64,000 bases of DNA. Origin: Bryoerythrophyllum caledonicum (Eukaryota > Streptophyta > Bryopsida > Pottiales > Pottiaceae). A model generated the notes under the pieces. That model did not search any database. It was not told the DNA's origin and saw only the letters and a list, made by a program, of their open reading frames with translations. The stretch is from positions 15,628,990-15,692,989 of the forward strand of contig OZ020518.1 in assembly GCA_963971425.1 (NCBI GenBank), read 5' to 3'. This document shows, one piece after another, positions 42,670 to 56,447 of the stretch; the first letter of the stretch is position 1; every line of letters starts with the position of its first letter. A program made the translations under genes and the position numbers.

Positions 42670-45600
42670 TTCTGCAGCCCAAGCTCAACTCGATGCCCTA
42701 AACCGACGACCTACACACGGAAAGGATTCTAAATGCAAGGGCGGAAACGATGGCCAGACTACAAACACCACACGATCCCAGCAAAAGAGCGGCAAGGGTT
42801 TCAGCATCCAGACGAAGAGCTCCGAAATCAACAGAGGATGCATGAAAACAGAGTAGAAGCACCGTACCTCACTCGCCAACAGATGCAGGGCTGCGTCGTG
42901 ACCTCCACAGATAGATACCGGTAGTGTCGGTGATGGAAGGGCACAACTCCAGGAAGCCGCAAACGTGAGATGTTGGAAGCAGAGCTCAGGGTTTGCAGAG
43001 CTCGACAATAAGGTGACGGTGACTTCAGCGATCGGAGAGCACCACTCGAGGGGAAGCGAAGCGCAAACGCCAGTCGAAGAAGGCGAGGTGAGGGTTTGCA
43101 GAGCTCAAACGGACCAGTTTATTGCGTCCCGCACTGGCCTAGTCTAGATTCCGACACTGTGCACCTGTACACATGCGGTGCCGGGTCAGAACACGGAAGC
43201 CCCTCGATTCCGGTAAATAACGACGGGCACGCTGATCCGAAATTGTGTACTCTAGAACCTTTCTCTCTCTCTCTCAAGTCTGGACAGTAGAATCACAGAG
43301 AGCACCTTCGTGGATGCGGAAGGAGGATGAAGGGCTGCGTAGCTGGACTGTGGCTGCATCTTCTCGGAAGCCATGCTCCTTGTTTCATGGCTATGTCCTC
43401 TCAACCTCTTGTGAAGTCTAGGCCCATCTTGTGAAGTTCGGAAATTGCCGTTTGCGACCGTCATGGATGCTTACTATGTTTTGCCAGCTGTCTTACTTGG
43501 TTGTATGCTATTAGAGGAAACCCTAGTTTGTTTCAACTGGGATGATGCGCTTGCGGTGACATTCGCATTGGTGTTGATCTTGTGTTCTTGAAAGTTTCAA
43601 AATCTGGGGTTACTCCCACTCATGAGTGATTCATCAATGCTCTGCTGAGAATAGAGTCTGGCGTCAGTCGAAGGATGGTTCGGGAATTGTCAACTTGTAG
43701 GTCAGCTAGTTGTGCTGCATTGCTTTGTCGGCAGATTCATCGATTTGTCACAGCATCTGGTACAAGTCTGGGGCTGGTTTCTTATCCCTAAAACTGGTCC
43801 CAATGTTTGAAGCGATCGATTTACTACGGAGTCGTCGTGCTTGAGCATGGTCATCAACACAGATATTTCGTATCTGTTGCAGTTAGTTTAGCGGCTTCAG
43901 ATTGGCTTGGGGTCCCAATGTGCATCGATCCATTTTTGCTTTACATGCAGCGGAACTGTCTTTATAGGTCTCTGGAGAGATTCGAATCGGATTGGAAGCT
44001 GAATTGAGTTGCGGCTGGAACAAAACGGAGTATGAACATTAGACCTAAAACTGGGTAAGAAATCCCTGAAGGTATGATCGCTGGATTCATGAGCAAGAAC
44101 AAGATGTACGTGAGGTTCGCAAGAGGTTTAGTTTCTGGTTCTGTGTCAGGATATGCTATTATGTAGGTTTGAAGTTCACAGACCTATTTCCAACAGTATT
44201 GGTACTGGTTGACACAAATTAGGTTGCCATAAATAAGTCCCTGAAATATGATCATACAGTGGATGATAAGATTTGTCATAATTTTGTCATGGAATTTGAT
44301 ATGATCACAACTTGTGAGCATGTCTGAGTTGAATGGCGTTCATAAAACTAGGTTGGCATCTCGCCATTCCCCAAGGCTATCTTCTTTGAGATAATTTCAA
44401 ATGTGTTTGATGTTATTGAGAGGTGTTCTTAACTATTTGAAATCTGAGAGGAGAGATTTTACATATTAGTCTATCGTTATGTTCCAGTGATAAAAAATGC
44501 TTGTATTTGAATAGTGATAAAAGTTGCTAAGATCTTCCGACCCATACATGGCTAAGTGCTACATCCTACATGCCACTGCAGTAGTTTGTAGGATGGACCC
44601 AAAGGTTAACTTGTGCCCACAATACGACAATTGGAGCTGATACAGCCCCATGAATTTTCATCTATGCTTAGTTCAAGAGCGGAATCATGAACGGATGCAA
44701 ATAGAAGAACTCTCAACCTCACAGATATGCAACACCACAGCGAAGAATATAAGCATTAGTTGAAGAAACCGAATGACCCTTGTTTCCAGGTTGGTAATGT
44801 TCGGAAGTTGTGTAACTAACCCGTCATTGCTCCATATGGTGAACTTGAACTTTATATAACGGTGCTACCTGAGGTGCCAGGTTTGGAACCATAACCAATT
44901 CTGGTACCAGTATTCCCGACCTCAAACATCAAGTCCAGACGTAGTCGGCCATGGCACGTTTCGAAATGGACAAAAGTATCTCATCTGTGTCAAAAATATG
45001 TTGAAACAATTTCAACTCCACCCTTTCGGGAGTTCACGCTGTGGCACCTACTAAGACATCTAGTACGTATCTACTCTATCTACACTTCTAAAGTCAACTC
45101 TGGTCCTCCTCGAAGGCAACTTCATCTGCCCCTCACACTACACTAACCATGACGCACCGATTCCCAAACGCTTGCAAATGCCATGTAAGAGAAACTGTCA
45201 CTCATGCACGAGTGTGAGGTCCACTGCGATTGATTGAATCCAGTTCATTTATTCCTCACTTAACTCCGGTGCAGACCTTCCTTCCTCGTCCGCATCTTCT
45301 CCTTGCCCACAGTCAAGACAAAGCTTGAATCATCATAATCTCCTCATACCACTTCAGGCCTTGTTGCTAAACCCCATGGAACCAGTCTCTTTGCCAAAAC
45401 GCAGCTCCTGCACAAGTTTGAGGTCCATAATTGATGGGCTTCAGCTCCTTCATCCCTCCGTTGCATGCAAACATGGTATCAATATTCTACAGTCAACTCC
45501 GGTCTTCGCCGTCCTTCCTCTCAGACACCTTCTCCATCCCCACATTCCTCAATCCTCATCTGCTCCTCACACTCACCATGTCGCAGCAATTCCCGGACGG

Positions 45601-45690
45601 TGTCCATAGCCATGTTCTCAAAGCCAAAGAGAACCAGTCGCATTCTCCAGAAGGTGGAGGTCCATGATGGATGGGCTGCAGACCGTTCAA
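42670..45690. other. Cassette spacer upstream of kinase K3
   Basis: Homologous to 6048-7994 with an added stretch (about 43480-44600) also related to 49840-50640 and 3840-3990. Contains a CT microsatellite at 43260-43275. Short open frames are not conserved between copies. Confidence 0.5.
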
Positions 45691-47060
45691 CCGGCTGGGC
45701 TGCGATCATGGTGTCGATGTACTGCATCGGATCGAACGACCCCGTCCCCATCTCCACGATCCTGCCCATGACGATCCGCGCCGAGGGCGACTCCAGGTAG
45801 TCCGAGTGCTTCTGCAGCGTGGCGTCCATGAGGAACACGGTGGCGGTCTCGAAGCTCATCTTCAGAAACGGCGACGGGCTGGAGTTTCGCCCAGCCGGTT
45901 ACACGCGCGGTACCCGCCCTGGAACGTCATGAAGTCCGCGATCAGGGCCAAGTGCCTGGGGTTCACGGAGATGCCGTACGACCCGAAGACGGCCTGCACT
46001 TCGGACAGGATCGTGGCTCGGCAAGCTTCCACTCCGTAAACCTGCAAAAGAATGAAGGGATCGATCAAACATCAATGACCGAATGATTCGATTAGTGTCG
46101 CTGCCAGAAACTTCTGACAGAGACCCCCCTCCTCTCTTTAAACTACTCCTCTCACTTTGGTTTGATATTACATCACTGACAGACCTTGGTGGTCTCACCC
46201 TTCGAATCAGTACATGAAAGAGCTGGGAGGTCTCGAAACTCAAGTGACAGCAGTTTGAGCCGTCTTTCAGACACTCTTTTCATGAGTTTTCATGAGGTTA
46301 ACCTCATCTCAACTCTTGATTCAATTCGGAAGATTGCTAGAACTACTTTGACTTGATTTTAGAGACCACAGAGGTCTTCCATGGACAGAATTAAAGAACG
46401 AGACCTCCAAGCTCTTTTATTGATCGCATAACTTTCAGAGTGAGGAGAGTGTAGTTTGAAGATTAAGTCTCTTTTGTAGTATAGGGTTACTTTGAAGTGA
46501 ACTCTAAGCAAGGAGAACAGTGTCAGAATCAAAGCAACAGAATCGCAGTCGTTACCTAAAGCTTGGATGCCACGATATTCGTGGTGAGCTGATTGAGATC
46601 CAGGTCGACGGAGAGCGTCCTAATGCAACACGAAGTTGACACCGTCCGTCTGCAACGCGGGGTCTGGGGAGTTTTCCTTGAAGTCAAAAATCACAGCACA
46701 TTTCTCGTATCAGATTTGCATATGAGATGCAACAAACGTCAAGTTGCTGAAAATCCACAGAACCTCTGGTTCCGTCATCAAGGATGTAGCAGAGCTGGAT
46801 GATCACCCATACAATGACCTTCAACTCGTAATCCATCCATCAGAAAATGTCAAATTCAACTAAGCTATTACTTGGTTTTCCTGGGCAAAAGTGGGCAGGT
46901 CATGATAGGCATAGAAATATCTGCTGATGTTGTCCTCAAAAACTCTCGCAACCGAGGAATACTGTACCAAGTGTCACAAAATGGAAAGTATTGAATCTGA
47001 ACATAAAAACACACATTCACCACATCATTTTAGTACATCAAGTGTACTCACCTACGAGTA
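45691..47060 (-). pseudogene. NRPA1 fragment R3
   Basis: The last exon (about 45700-46040) reads VYGVEACRATILSEVQAVFG, GGYRACNRLG and MSFETATVFLMDATLQKH, but has a frameshift between NRLG and MSFE and has lost the usual stop. Next come a piece of the preceding exon (46590-46680) and then, after deletion, exon and intron DNA matching 10170-10540 (46720-47060), including the [10 protein letters not shown] exon in decayed form. Confidence 0.85.
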
Positions 47061-47667
47061 GCCAAACAAACAACACAATCAACTCTATCCAGAAGTGTGC
47101 TAATAAGTCTAATCGCTTCACATCTCTAAATAGGCACAGATCATGTGGAAATACTTGCACTATTTGCAATTCCTCAATTTGCTTCTCCCTCGTCAAGTTT
47201 CTTCCATCAATTGAAACTATTGTTATTAGAAACTTTGCAAATATGCAGTTACCTTTTAAGCAACCAAAATGTTATTGTTGGTGCTCCCATTTGGTATCAG
47301 CTCTCCCATATTTGAACAAAGACCAATCATTGAGTAAATACATGCATGATATGGAAGCCACCAACATCCAAAATCGAGAGGAACATCTCTCAAGAATCCA
47401 AAGAGGGTGCAACATTAAGGAAACATAGAGGAGTGTTTGTCAAAAAACCAAAGTATTCACCTAAAGTTGGACTGTACATGTATCCGTCTAAAGAAAAAGA
47501 GGATAAAAGATAAGCACTTAACACAAGAATAAGTCATTGAGTTGTGTTTACATATACATGGTCATCGAACTGGACAACTTTCACCACAAGAAGGTGTGAA
47601 TCTCTCCATGTATACTTGGATCTTGAAAGCTTGCTTGGCGCCTCCTTCCCAATGCACCCTCAAACTA

Positions 47668-49050
47668 CTAAATTTCTACCACCAAACCATTTTGCAACAA
47701 TCTTTCTTCATGCTTTCTTTTAGTATCCTTTTCCCACTCTTTATGAGACAACTGAACTCGTCTAACATAAGGTGAATTACTGGAAAGAATCTCCACTATC
47801 TCTCCAAAGGAAGGTCTCTTTGAACAATCCACATCCCAACATCTGTTCACCAACTTTTCAATCCAACTATCTACATATTTAGGAATTCTTGGTCATTGTC
47901 CACTGAGCACTTGATCATAGTCATGTATAGGGTGACCTAGGAATGGAAGTTTCCCTGTCAAAACCTCGTAGCAGGTCATGCCGTAACTGTACACGTCTGC
48001 TTCCTTTGAAAACATCTTTGGATCATTACGTACAACCTTATCCTTGATAGCTTGAAATATCTCCGGTGCTCTAAAAAATCCAGTACCAACAACTCCAACG
48101 GAGCATTCAAAGTCAGCTATATAATAGGTCGGATATTTGTTTCCAACTATCTTCTTCACCAGAACATTTGCACCTTTGAGGTCCCTGTGGACAATGTTAT
48201 GTGTGTGCAACCAATCCATCCCTAGGGCAATTTCAAACATGATAATTTCAACTTCCTCCATTGAAAATGGTCCCTGGTCATTACCAATGTCCAACATAGC
48301 ACAATCAATTCGGCTCCGCAAATCTCCATCTTCTCTCCCCATAAGGAAGGCAAACCTTCCATCTTCCAACAATGTTCCACAAAATATATCGCAACTAATT
48401 TTCCTAGATGGAGGTAAATTATACCTCATCCCTCGTTGTGTCCACCATTGCAAGTATCCAAGGGGCCATTGAGAGTGCAATCCACGCAAGCGGGTGCCCT
48501 TTTTAAACACCTTGAACACCCACTCACGTTCAGCCTCCAAATCTTCTTCACTCTCCTTTGGGTCACTCCAAATGACCTCAGCATAAAAGAGCTCAGCTTG
48601 ACCACCCTCCACAAACTTCTCCCCCACCACTAATTCACCTACACTATCCCGATCCATTGTGTCAATATTAAATGTCCTAAAGAACTTGCCCCAATTGGAA
48701 TGCAATCGCAGTTCCTCAAACTTTTGGCGGTTCTCTTGCGCCACTTCCTCATCCTCATCGTCCAACAGAGGCTCACTGAGCTCACTCCAGTGCACCTTGG
48801 AACTCACTATCCGCTCCTCAACAGCACTCCTCACCTTCCCACTCCTTGTGGCCCGCTCCAAGCTCTCACTGTCCTCACATCTCCCATGGCCACCACCGGA
48901 GCCACTTCCGCGCTCAACTCCAAAAGCAGCGGCTGCGATCTCATCGTGTCCAGACTCCATCGAACCGCCCTTGCAAGAGCGAGAAACATCCTCCGAGTGG
49001 CGGATGCATGCGCGTGTTCCCCAACACAATGCAACCCTTCGCTTTCTGGT
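47668..49050 (-). pseudogene. DFE-type kinase (copy K4), nearly full length with a late stop
   Basis: A long open frame covers the acidic N-terminus (EPLLDDEDEEVAQENRQ) and most of the kinase domain: GEKFVEGGQAELFYAE, FKVFKKG, VHRDLKGANVLVKK, YYIADFECSVGVVGTGFFRA, SYGMTCYEVLTGKLPF. It is cut by TGA at 47893-47895 where sister copies have CGA (SGQ-R-PRIP); homology continues beyond to 47668 (VEILSSNSPYVRRVQL). The start region differs: the MGNSNS signature is destroyed and the frame leads into GTRACIRHSEDV. A truncated kinase could still be made from this copy, but loss of the anchor and of the C-lobe end argues against function. Confidence 0.8.
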
Positions 49051-52000
49051 TTCCACACTTCTGCAGCCCAAGCTCACCTCGATGCACGTACCGACGACCT
49101 ACATACGGAAAGGATTCAAAATGTAACCCACCAATAGCACGCAATCCCGGCGAGAGCAACCAGGGTTTCAGCGTCCAGAGCAAGATATCCGGCAAAAAAC
49201 AGCGGATGCACGACCGAGTAGAAGCACCGTACCTCACTCGCCACCAGATGCAGAGCTGCGTCGTGAGCTACACACGGAGACGAAGTAGTATGGCGATGGG
49301 AGCGCACAACTCCAGCCAAGCGCAAACGTAAAACGTAGAAAGCAGAGATCAGGGTTGGGAGAGCTCGACATCAAGGTGACGCTGACTTCGGCGATCGGAG
49401 AGCACCACTCCACGGGAACCGCAAACGTCAGTCGAAGAAGGCGAGGTGAGGGTTTGCAGAGCTCAAGCGGAGCAGTTTATTGCGGCACGCACCGGCCTAT
49501 TCCGGATGCCGACACTGTACACATCAGTGCCGTGTACGAGCTCGGAATCCCCTCGATTCCGGTAAATGACGATGGGAACGCTTCTCCTACTTTCTGAAAC
49601 TGCAGAATCTTTCTCTCTCTCTCACTCAAGTCTGGGCAGTTGAATCACAGAGAGCACCTCTGGGGATGCGGAGGGAGGATCAAGCGCTGCGTGGCCCGAC
49701 CGTGGCTGCAGCTTCTTGGAAGCCATGCTCCTCATTTCATCGATATATCCTCTCAAGCTACCCAAAGTCAAGGTCGTACTGGCTTAATCCAACTCGTGAA
49801 GTGTGGAGTATGCCATTTGCGACCGTCATGTATGCTTACTTTGTTTTGCCAGATACATGTTCCTAAGTCGTATGCAACTCGAGAAAACCCTAATTCGTTT
49901 GAACTGGGATGATGTGCTTGCTGTGACGTTAACATGGGTGTCGATCTTGTGTTCTTGTAAGTTTCAAAAGCTCCCACTCATGAGTGATTCATCAATGCTC
50001 TGCTGAGATTAGAGTCTGGCATCAGTCGAACGATGGTGGGGAATGCATTTCTTGTATTCCATGTACAAATTCATGGATTATACTGTGCATCGATCTATCT
50101 TTGGTCAACATGCAGTGGCCCTGTTTTTACAGGTCTCTGGAGAGATTTGAATGGGATTGGGAGATGAATTCGGTAGCTGCTGGAACAAAACGGAGTATGA
50201 ACATTTGGCCTAAAACTGGATAAGAAATCCCTCGAGGTATGATCGGTTGCAGATGAGCTGTGTCCTTTGAGATTAGATGCATGTGTGAATAGCTGTATAA
50301 CTAGTACGAAGCTGGATTCATGAGCAAGATCAAGATTTACTTTAGGTTCGCAAGAGGTTAATTTCCGATTCTGTGTCAGGATATGCTATTATGTAGGGTT
50401 GAAGTTCACATACCTGTTTCCAACAGTATTGGTACTGGTTGACATATATTAGTCCCTGAAATATGATCATACAGTGGATGATAAGATTTGTCATAATTTT
50501 GTTATGGAATTTGATATGATGAAGTCGTGAGCATGTCTGAGTGGAATGGCGTACACAAAAGTAGGTTAGCATCTCGCCATTTCCGAGGCTATCTTCGATT
50601 ACAAGCGGCAATGATGTCTTCGTTGAGTAGCAAATCATGAGCCAGGTGAAACATTATGAGAGCATGATCTGTGGATCCCTATATTGATGCTGAGTTTTTC
50701 CCAGGATTTCTTACATGCACATATATTATAATGGCTGCTTTGGTTTGTGCAAGTGTCCTATGGAGCTAGATTTCCAGTTTGTTTCAGGTCCATGTTTCAT
50801 ATGCAAGGTTATAGTTTGAGTCGTTGCACGGATTGGAAGGTAATGGGTGAGAAGTCTGCTTCTGAAAGTAGTAGCTGAAATGTAAGGTGAGAATTGCGTG
50901 AACTCGATGGAAATTACGGTTGCAGCTTTATTCGGTTCTGGTGTTGGAATGAATTCGTATTGACTGGTTTATTTTATCTGGTTTCTTTTTAGTTTTGTAA
51001 TTTACCCCGGGCATGTAACTGGACACAGTTTAGAATCACACCAATATGGTGCCAGCAGCATATCAACTTTACTGTGCATTGTGCGTGATTGTTTGTTGAT
51101 CTGTGCGTGTGCCTAGTTTCCGGAAGGAAGAAGTGGCTGGGTTGTTTAGTTTTGTGGAAAATCGGGATTCGTTTGAGACTTATCGAGGAGAGTGACTACA
51201 CCACTTGTATGTAGCTTCAGGGGTTTTAGTAATGATCAACGAGTTTGAGTGTAGAGGTTATGAGTGGTAATGATAGCCTTCCTGGAACTGTGTACTTCCG
51301 TGTGAGATCAGAGGATATTAGAGCTGTTTGTAACGCGGTGTCGCTCAAAGTATGAATAATAAACCATTTTTATTTATTTTTATGGTACAAGAATATGTGT
51401 TCATATTAAATAGTGATTAGCTATAGCAGCAGTTTGTTTGAACCTGATTCCTTATTGTGTATGAGAGAGCTTGGTGGTTTCTCAAGCCAGAAGTTGGAAC
51501 TCTAGTTGTCTTAAAAAAAAGGAGGAGTTTGCCGTGAATATTAGCGACGTTCTCTTCTTTGAGATGATGTCAAATGTGTATATTGAGAGGTGTTTTGGAC
51601 GATTCAAAATGCAAATAACATGGTGTGTTCTTACAAATAAGTCTATTGAGTTCTAGTATAATAGTGATAAAGGTGCTCTGATCTCTGGATCCATGAATGG
51701 CTAAATGTTGCATCCTACATACCAGTAGTTTGTAGTATGGACCCATAAGTTAATCTGTGCTCAGGGTACGACAAGTGTGGAGATGATGGAGTCATATTTT
51801 CAAGCTACAAAGTCACATGAATTTGAATCAATGGTTGGATCAAGAGCAATATCATGAGCGGATGCAAACAGAAACAAGAGATGCCGTGTTGCATAGTTAG
51901 AAGAACTCAAAACCTCACAGATATACAAAACCACAGCCAAGGATATAAGCATCAGTAGATGAAACCAAATGACCCTTGTTCTAGGTGGGTAATGTTCTGA

Positions 52001-52399
52001 CTAGTCATTGCTCCATATGGTGAACTTTATATGAAGGTGCTCCTTGAGGTGCTAGGTGTGGAACCATAACCGATTCTAATACCAAGAACCTTGAGCCCAC
52101 CTCAAACTTCAAGTCTACACGTGGTCAGCCATGGCTTGTTACGAAATGGACAAAAGCATCTCCTGTGTGTCGAAAATGTATTGAAACAATTTCACCTCTA
52201 CCCTTTCGGGAGTTTACGCTGTGGCACCTACCATAACCTCTTGTACGCGTCTCATCTATCTGCACTTCTACAATCAACCTCCGTCAAGAATTTCCTCCCT
52301 TGCAGCTGTCGAACTCATCAGCCCCTCATACTAACCATGTTGCATTGATTCCGGAACGGTCGCCAAAGCCATGTAAGGGAACTGGTATTCTTTCAACTG
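49051..52399. other. Cassette spacer upstream of kinase K4
   Basis: Related to the spacers at 6048 and 42670, with the duplicated block of 3445-3960 inserted at 51180-51720 and a stretch like 44620-45600 at 51720-52390. It has unique sequence near 50640-51170. No convincing gene. Confidence 0.5.
51180..51720. repeat. Second copy of the duplicated block 3445-3960
   Basis: Same orientation as 3445-3960; shares the GTGTACTTCCGTGTGAGATC and AAGTTGGAACTCTAGTTGTC segments. Non-coding. Confidence 0.75.
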
Positions 52400-52520
52400 C
52401 ACCTTGTTGGGAAAGTATCCAACTTGAACATAGAAGTAGACATTCACCACATCATTCTACTTCATACATCAAGTGCACTCACAACAACAGAGTAGCCAAA
52501 CAAACAAGATAGTCAAGTCT
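52400..52520 (-). pseudogene. NRPA1 intron fragment R4
   Basis: A short match to the intron of R1 at 10450-10570 (GTAGACATTCACCACATCATT and onward), joined directly to the kinase 3' flank. No exon is left. Confidence 0.55.
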
Positions 52521-53203
52521 ATGTAGAAGTGTACAGATAAATCTAATGGCTTCACATCTCCAAAGGCAGAGAGCATGTACAAGTACTCGCACTATTTGCA
52601 ATTCCTTAAACTGGTCTTCTTTCGTCAGGTTTCCTCCATGTAACTAAACTTTTGTTTTTTTTATACTTCGCAAATATTCGGTTACCTTGTAAGCAACCAA
52701 AATGTTGTGCAATGGGGCTCTCCCATTTAGTATTAACTCTCCCATATTTGAATAAAGACCAATGCATAGAATACATGCATGAAGCAGAAGCCACCATGAT
52801 ATGGAAGCCATGAGTCAACAAGATGAAAAGCAAAGCAATCAATATCGGGACAAACGCCTCTGGAGTATCGAAAGAGGGTAGAGCAATTAAGAAAACAAAG
52901 AAGAATGTTTGTCAAAACAATCACCTAATTTTAGAATGTACATAAATGATCCGCCTAAAGAAAAAGAGCGGAAAAGACAAGCACATAAACACAACAGTAA
53001 GTCATTGAGTTAAGTTTACATACACATAGTCTGAACATTTCATTGACCAACTTTGCACATAAGGTGTAAGTCTCTCCATATTCATTGGATCTTAAAGGCT
53101 TGTAAAGGCACCTCCTTCCCTATGCACCCTCTAAGTGCTAAATTTCTATACCAAAACCACGTAGCAATAATTTATCTCCATGCTTACTTCTATTATCCTC
53201 TTC

Positions 53204-54499
53204 TCACTCTTCCATCTGAATTTGTCTTCGTTTAACACAAGCTGAATTACTTGAAAGAATCTCTAATATCTCTCGAAATGAAGGTCTTTGGGCACAATCC
53301 ACATCCCAACATCTATCCAATAGCTTCTCAATCCAACTATCTACATATTTAGGAATTCTTGGTCGATGTCCATTGAGAACTAGATCATAATCATTTCCAT
53401 GATGGCCTTGGAATGGAAGTTTCCCTGACAAGACCTCATAGCACGTCATGCCGTAGCTGTACACGTCTGCTTCTTTTGAAAATACGCTTGGATCCTTGCT
53501 GACAACCTTATTTTTGACAGCTTCTAATATCTCCGGTGCCCTAAAAAATCCAGTACCAACAACTCCAACGGAGCATTCATAGTCGGCTACATACCACGTA
53601 GGAATATTGTCTTCAACCTTCAGCTTCACCAAAACATTCGCTGCTTTGAGGTCTCTATGGACAATGTTACGGGTGTGCAACCAATCCATCCCTCGTGCAA
53701 TATCAAACATGATAATTTCAACTTCCTCTTTTGAAAATGGTCCTTGGTCATCTCCAATGTTCAACATTGCTTGATCAATTTGGTTCCGCAAATCTCCATC
53801 TTCTCTCACCATAAGGAAGGCAAACCTTCCATCTTCCAACAATGTCCCACAAAATACGGCACAACATACTTGCCTAAATGGAGGTGCACTCTCCTTTGAA
53901 TACTCTGCCCACCATTGCAAGTAACCAAGGGGCCATTGAGATTGCAATTCACGCAAGCGTGTGCCCTTTTTAAACACCTTGAGCACCCACTCCAAACCCT
54001 TCTTCATACATTTTTCATTGAGCTCTGGACGCCTCCAAATGATCTTAGCGTAAAAGAGTTCAGCTTGTCCCCCCTCCGCAAACTTCTCCCCCACCACTAA
54101 CTCACCTGCGCTTAACCAATCCATCGTGTAACAATTAAATGTCTGGAAGAAGTATCCCCAATCATCATGGGACTGCAATTCCTCAAACACTTGCAGGTTC
54201 TCTTGCGCCACTTCCTCATCCTCATCGTCCAACAGAGGCTCCGTGAGCTCACTCCAGTGCACCTTGGAACGCTCAATCCGCTCCTCCACAGCACTCCTCA
54301 CCTTCCCACTCCTTGTGGCCCCCGCCCAGCCCTCCCTGTCCTCACATCTCCCATGACCACCACCGGAGCCACTTCCGCGCTCACCTCCAAAAGCAGCAGC
54401 AGCAGCCGCGGTGTCACCATGTGCACACTCAATTGATCCACCCCTCCAAACGAGTGAAACATCATTCAAGGGGCGGATGCATGAGTTGCAGTTTCCCAT
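53204..54499 (-). CDS. Myristoylated DFE-motif protein kinase, TKL-like (copy K5)
   Basis: An open frame of 431 codons from MGNCNSCIRPLNDV; I prefer this Met over the one seven codons upstream because Gly2 with Cys4 and Cys7 is a textbook myristoylation and palmitoylation start. Order: Gly/Ser-rich stretch, acidic EPLLDDEDEEVAQEN, kinase domain from about residue 125 to 425. Motifs: GEKFAEGGQAELFYAK, LKVFKKG lysine, VHRDLKAANVLVK, GTGFFRAPEILEA, ADVYSYGMTCYEVLSGKLPF, CWDVDCAQRPSF. The DFG position reads DYE. The rest of the catalytic residues are intact, so this is the best preserved copy. Likely a plasma-membrane signalling kinase; partner unknown. The NRPA1 relic R5 lies about 2 kb upstream. 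Confidence 0.85.
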   Translation of the reverse strand: MGNCNSCIRPLNDVSLVWRGGSIECAHGDTAAAAAAFGGERGSGSGGGHGRCEDREGWAGATRSGKVRSAVEERIERSKVHWSELTEPLLDDEDEEVAQENLQVFEELQSHDDWGYFFQTFNCYTMDWLSAGELVVGEKFAEGGQAELFYAKIIWRRPELNEKCMKKGLEWVLKVFKKGTRLRELQSQWPLGYLQWWAEYSKESAPPFRQVCCAVFCGTLLEDGRFAFLMVREDGDLRNQIDQAMLNIGDDQGPFSKEEVEIIMFDIARGMDWLHTRNIVHRDLKAANVLVKLKVEDNIPTWYVADYECSVGVVGTGFFRAPEILEAVKNKVVSKDPSVFSKEADVYSYGMTCYEVLSGKLPFQGHHGNDYDLVLNGHRPRIPKYVDSWIEKLLDRCWDVDCAQRPSFREILEILSSNSACVKRRQIQMEE

Positions 54500-56447
54500 C
54501 ACTATCCCTACAATATGCAACGTCTCGCTCTCTACTATTGGCCCGTCTGCAACCCAAGCTCACCTCGATGCACGCACCCACGATCTGCACACGGAAATAA
54601 CCATTCTAAATCCAACGTCGGAAACGATGGCTAAACCACGAACACCACCAGGCAAACCCAGCGAAAGAGCGACTAGGGTTTCAGCATCCAGAGCAAGACA
54701 TCAAAAAACAACAAAGGATGCACGACAACAGAATGGAAGCACCGTACCTCACTCCCCACCAGATGCAGGGCTGCGACGAGCTCTACAGAAAGATACCGGT
54801 AGCGTCGGCGATGGAATGGCAAAACTCCAGCCAAGCGCAAACGTGAAACGTGGGAAGCAGAGCTCAGGGTTTGGAGACCTCGACGATAGGATGACGCTGA
54901 ATTCGGCGATCGGAGAGCACCACTACAGGGAAGATAAGCGCAAACCTCAGTCGAAGAAGGCGAAGTGAGGGTTTGCAGAGCTCAAGCGGAGCAGTTTATT
55001 GCGTCGCGCACCAGCCTGTCTAGATGCCGACACTGTTCACATGCAGTGCCAGGTCAGAACACGAAAGCCCCTCGATTCCGGCATATGACGATGGAGCCGC
55101 TGATCTGAATTTATTGTGAACGCTAGAATCTTTCTCTCTCTCTCAACACTGCACAGTAGAATCACGAAGAGCACCTTTGGGAACGCGGAGGGAGGATGAA
55201 GGGCTGCGTGGCCCGACCGTGGCTGCAGCTTCTTGGAAGCCATGCTCCTTCTTTCATCGCTATTTCCTCTCGAGCTCCCTTAACTCTAGGCCCATCTTGT
55301 GAACTATGGAAATTGCCGTTTGCGACCGTCAGGAATGCTTACAAGGCTCTAGTCATGTGCTCAAAGTACGACAATTGGAGCTGATTAATACAGGCCCATG
55401 AATTTTAATCAATGGTTGGTTCGAGTGCGGAATCGTGAAGGATGCAAACAAAAGAACTCTCAACCCCACCCATATGCAACACCACAGCTCAGGATGCGCG
55501 CATTAGTAGTAGGAACTGAATGACCCTTTGTTTCCAGGTTGGCAATGTTCGGAACTTGTGTAACTGACCTGCCATTGCTCCTTATGGTGAACTTGAACTA
55601 TATAGAATGGTGCTCCTTGAGATGCCAGGCTTGGAACCATAACCTATTCTGGTACCAATTACCTTATGCCCACCTCAAATATCAAGTCCACACGTAGTCG
55701 GCCATGGCATGTTTCAAAATGAACAAATGTATTTCATGTGTGTCAAAAATATATTGAAACAATTTCAACTCCACTCTTTCGGGAGTTCACGCTGTGGCAC
55801 CTGCTAAGACCTCTAGTATGCAACTACTCTATCTACACTTCTGAAGTCAACTCTGGTCCTCCTCCAAGGCAACTTCATCTGCTCCTCACAATACACTAAC
55901 CATGTCGAACCGATTCCCTAACGATTGCAAATGCCATGTACGAGAACCAGCCACTCATGCACGAGTGTGAGGTCCACTGCGATTGATCGACTCCAGTTCA
56001 TTTATCCCCATAACTCTACAGTCAACTCCCGTGCAGATCTTCCTTCCTCGTCCGCGTCGTCTCCTTGCTCACAGTCGAGACAAAGCTTGAATCATCATAA
56101 TCTCCTCATACCACTTCAGGCCACGTTGCAAAACCCCATGGAACCAGTCTCTCTGCCAAAACGCAGCTCCTGCACAAGTTTGAGGTCCATAATTGATGAG
56201 CTTCAGCTCCTTCATCCCTTCGTTCAAGCTAACATGGTATCAATGTTCTACAATCAACTCCGATCTTCGCCGTCCTTCCTCTCAGACACCTTCTCCATCC
56301 CCACTGCCCTCAATCTTCATCTGCTCCTCACACTCACCATGTCGAAGCGACTCCCGGACGGTGTCCATAGCCATGTTCTCAAAGCCAAAGTGAACCAGTC
56401 GCATCCTCCGCAAGGTGGAGGTCCATGACGGATTGGCTCCAGACCGT
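54500..56447. other. Cassette spacer upstream of kinase K5
   Basis: Closely matches 6048-7994 along its length; the K5 and K1 cassettes are therefore the most recent pair. A CT run is at 55130-55145. It should include the kinase promoter. No conserved frame. Confidence 0.55.
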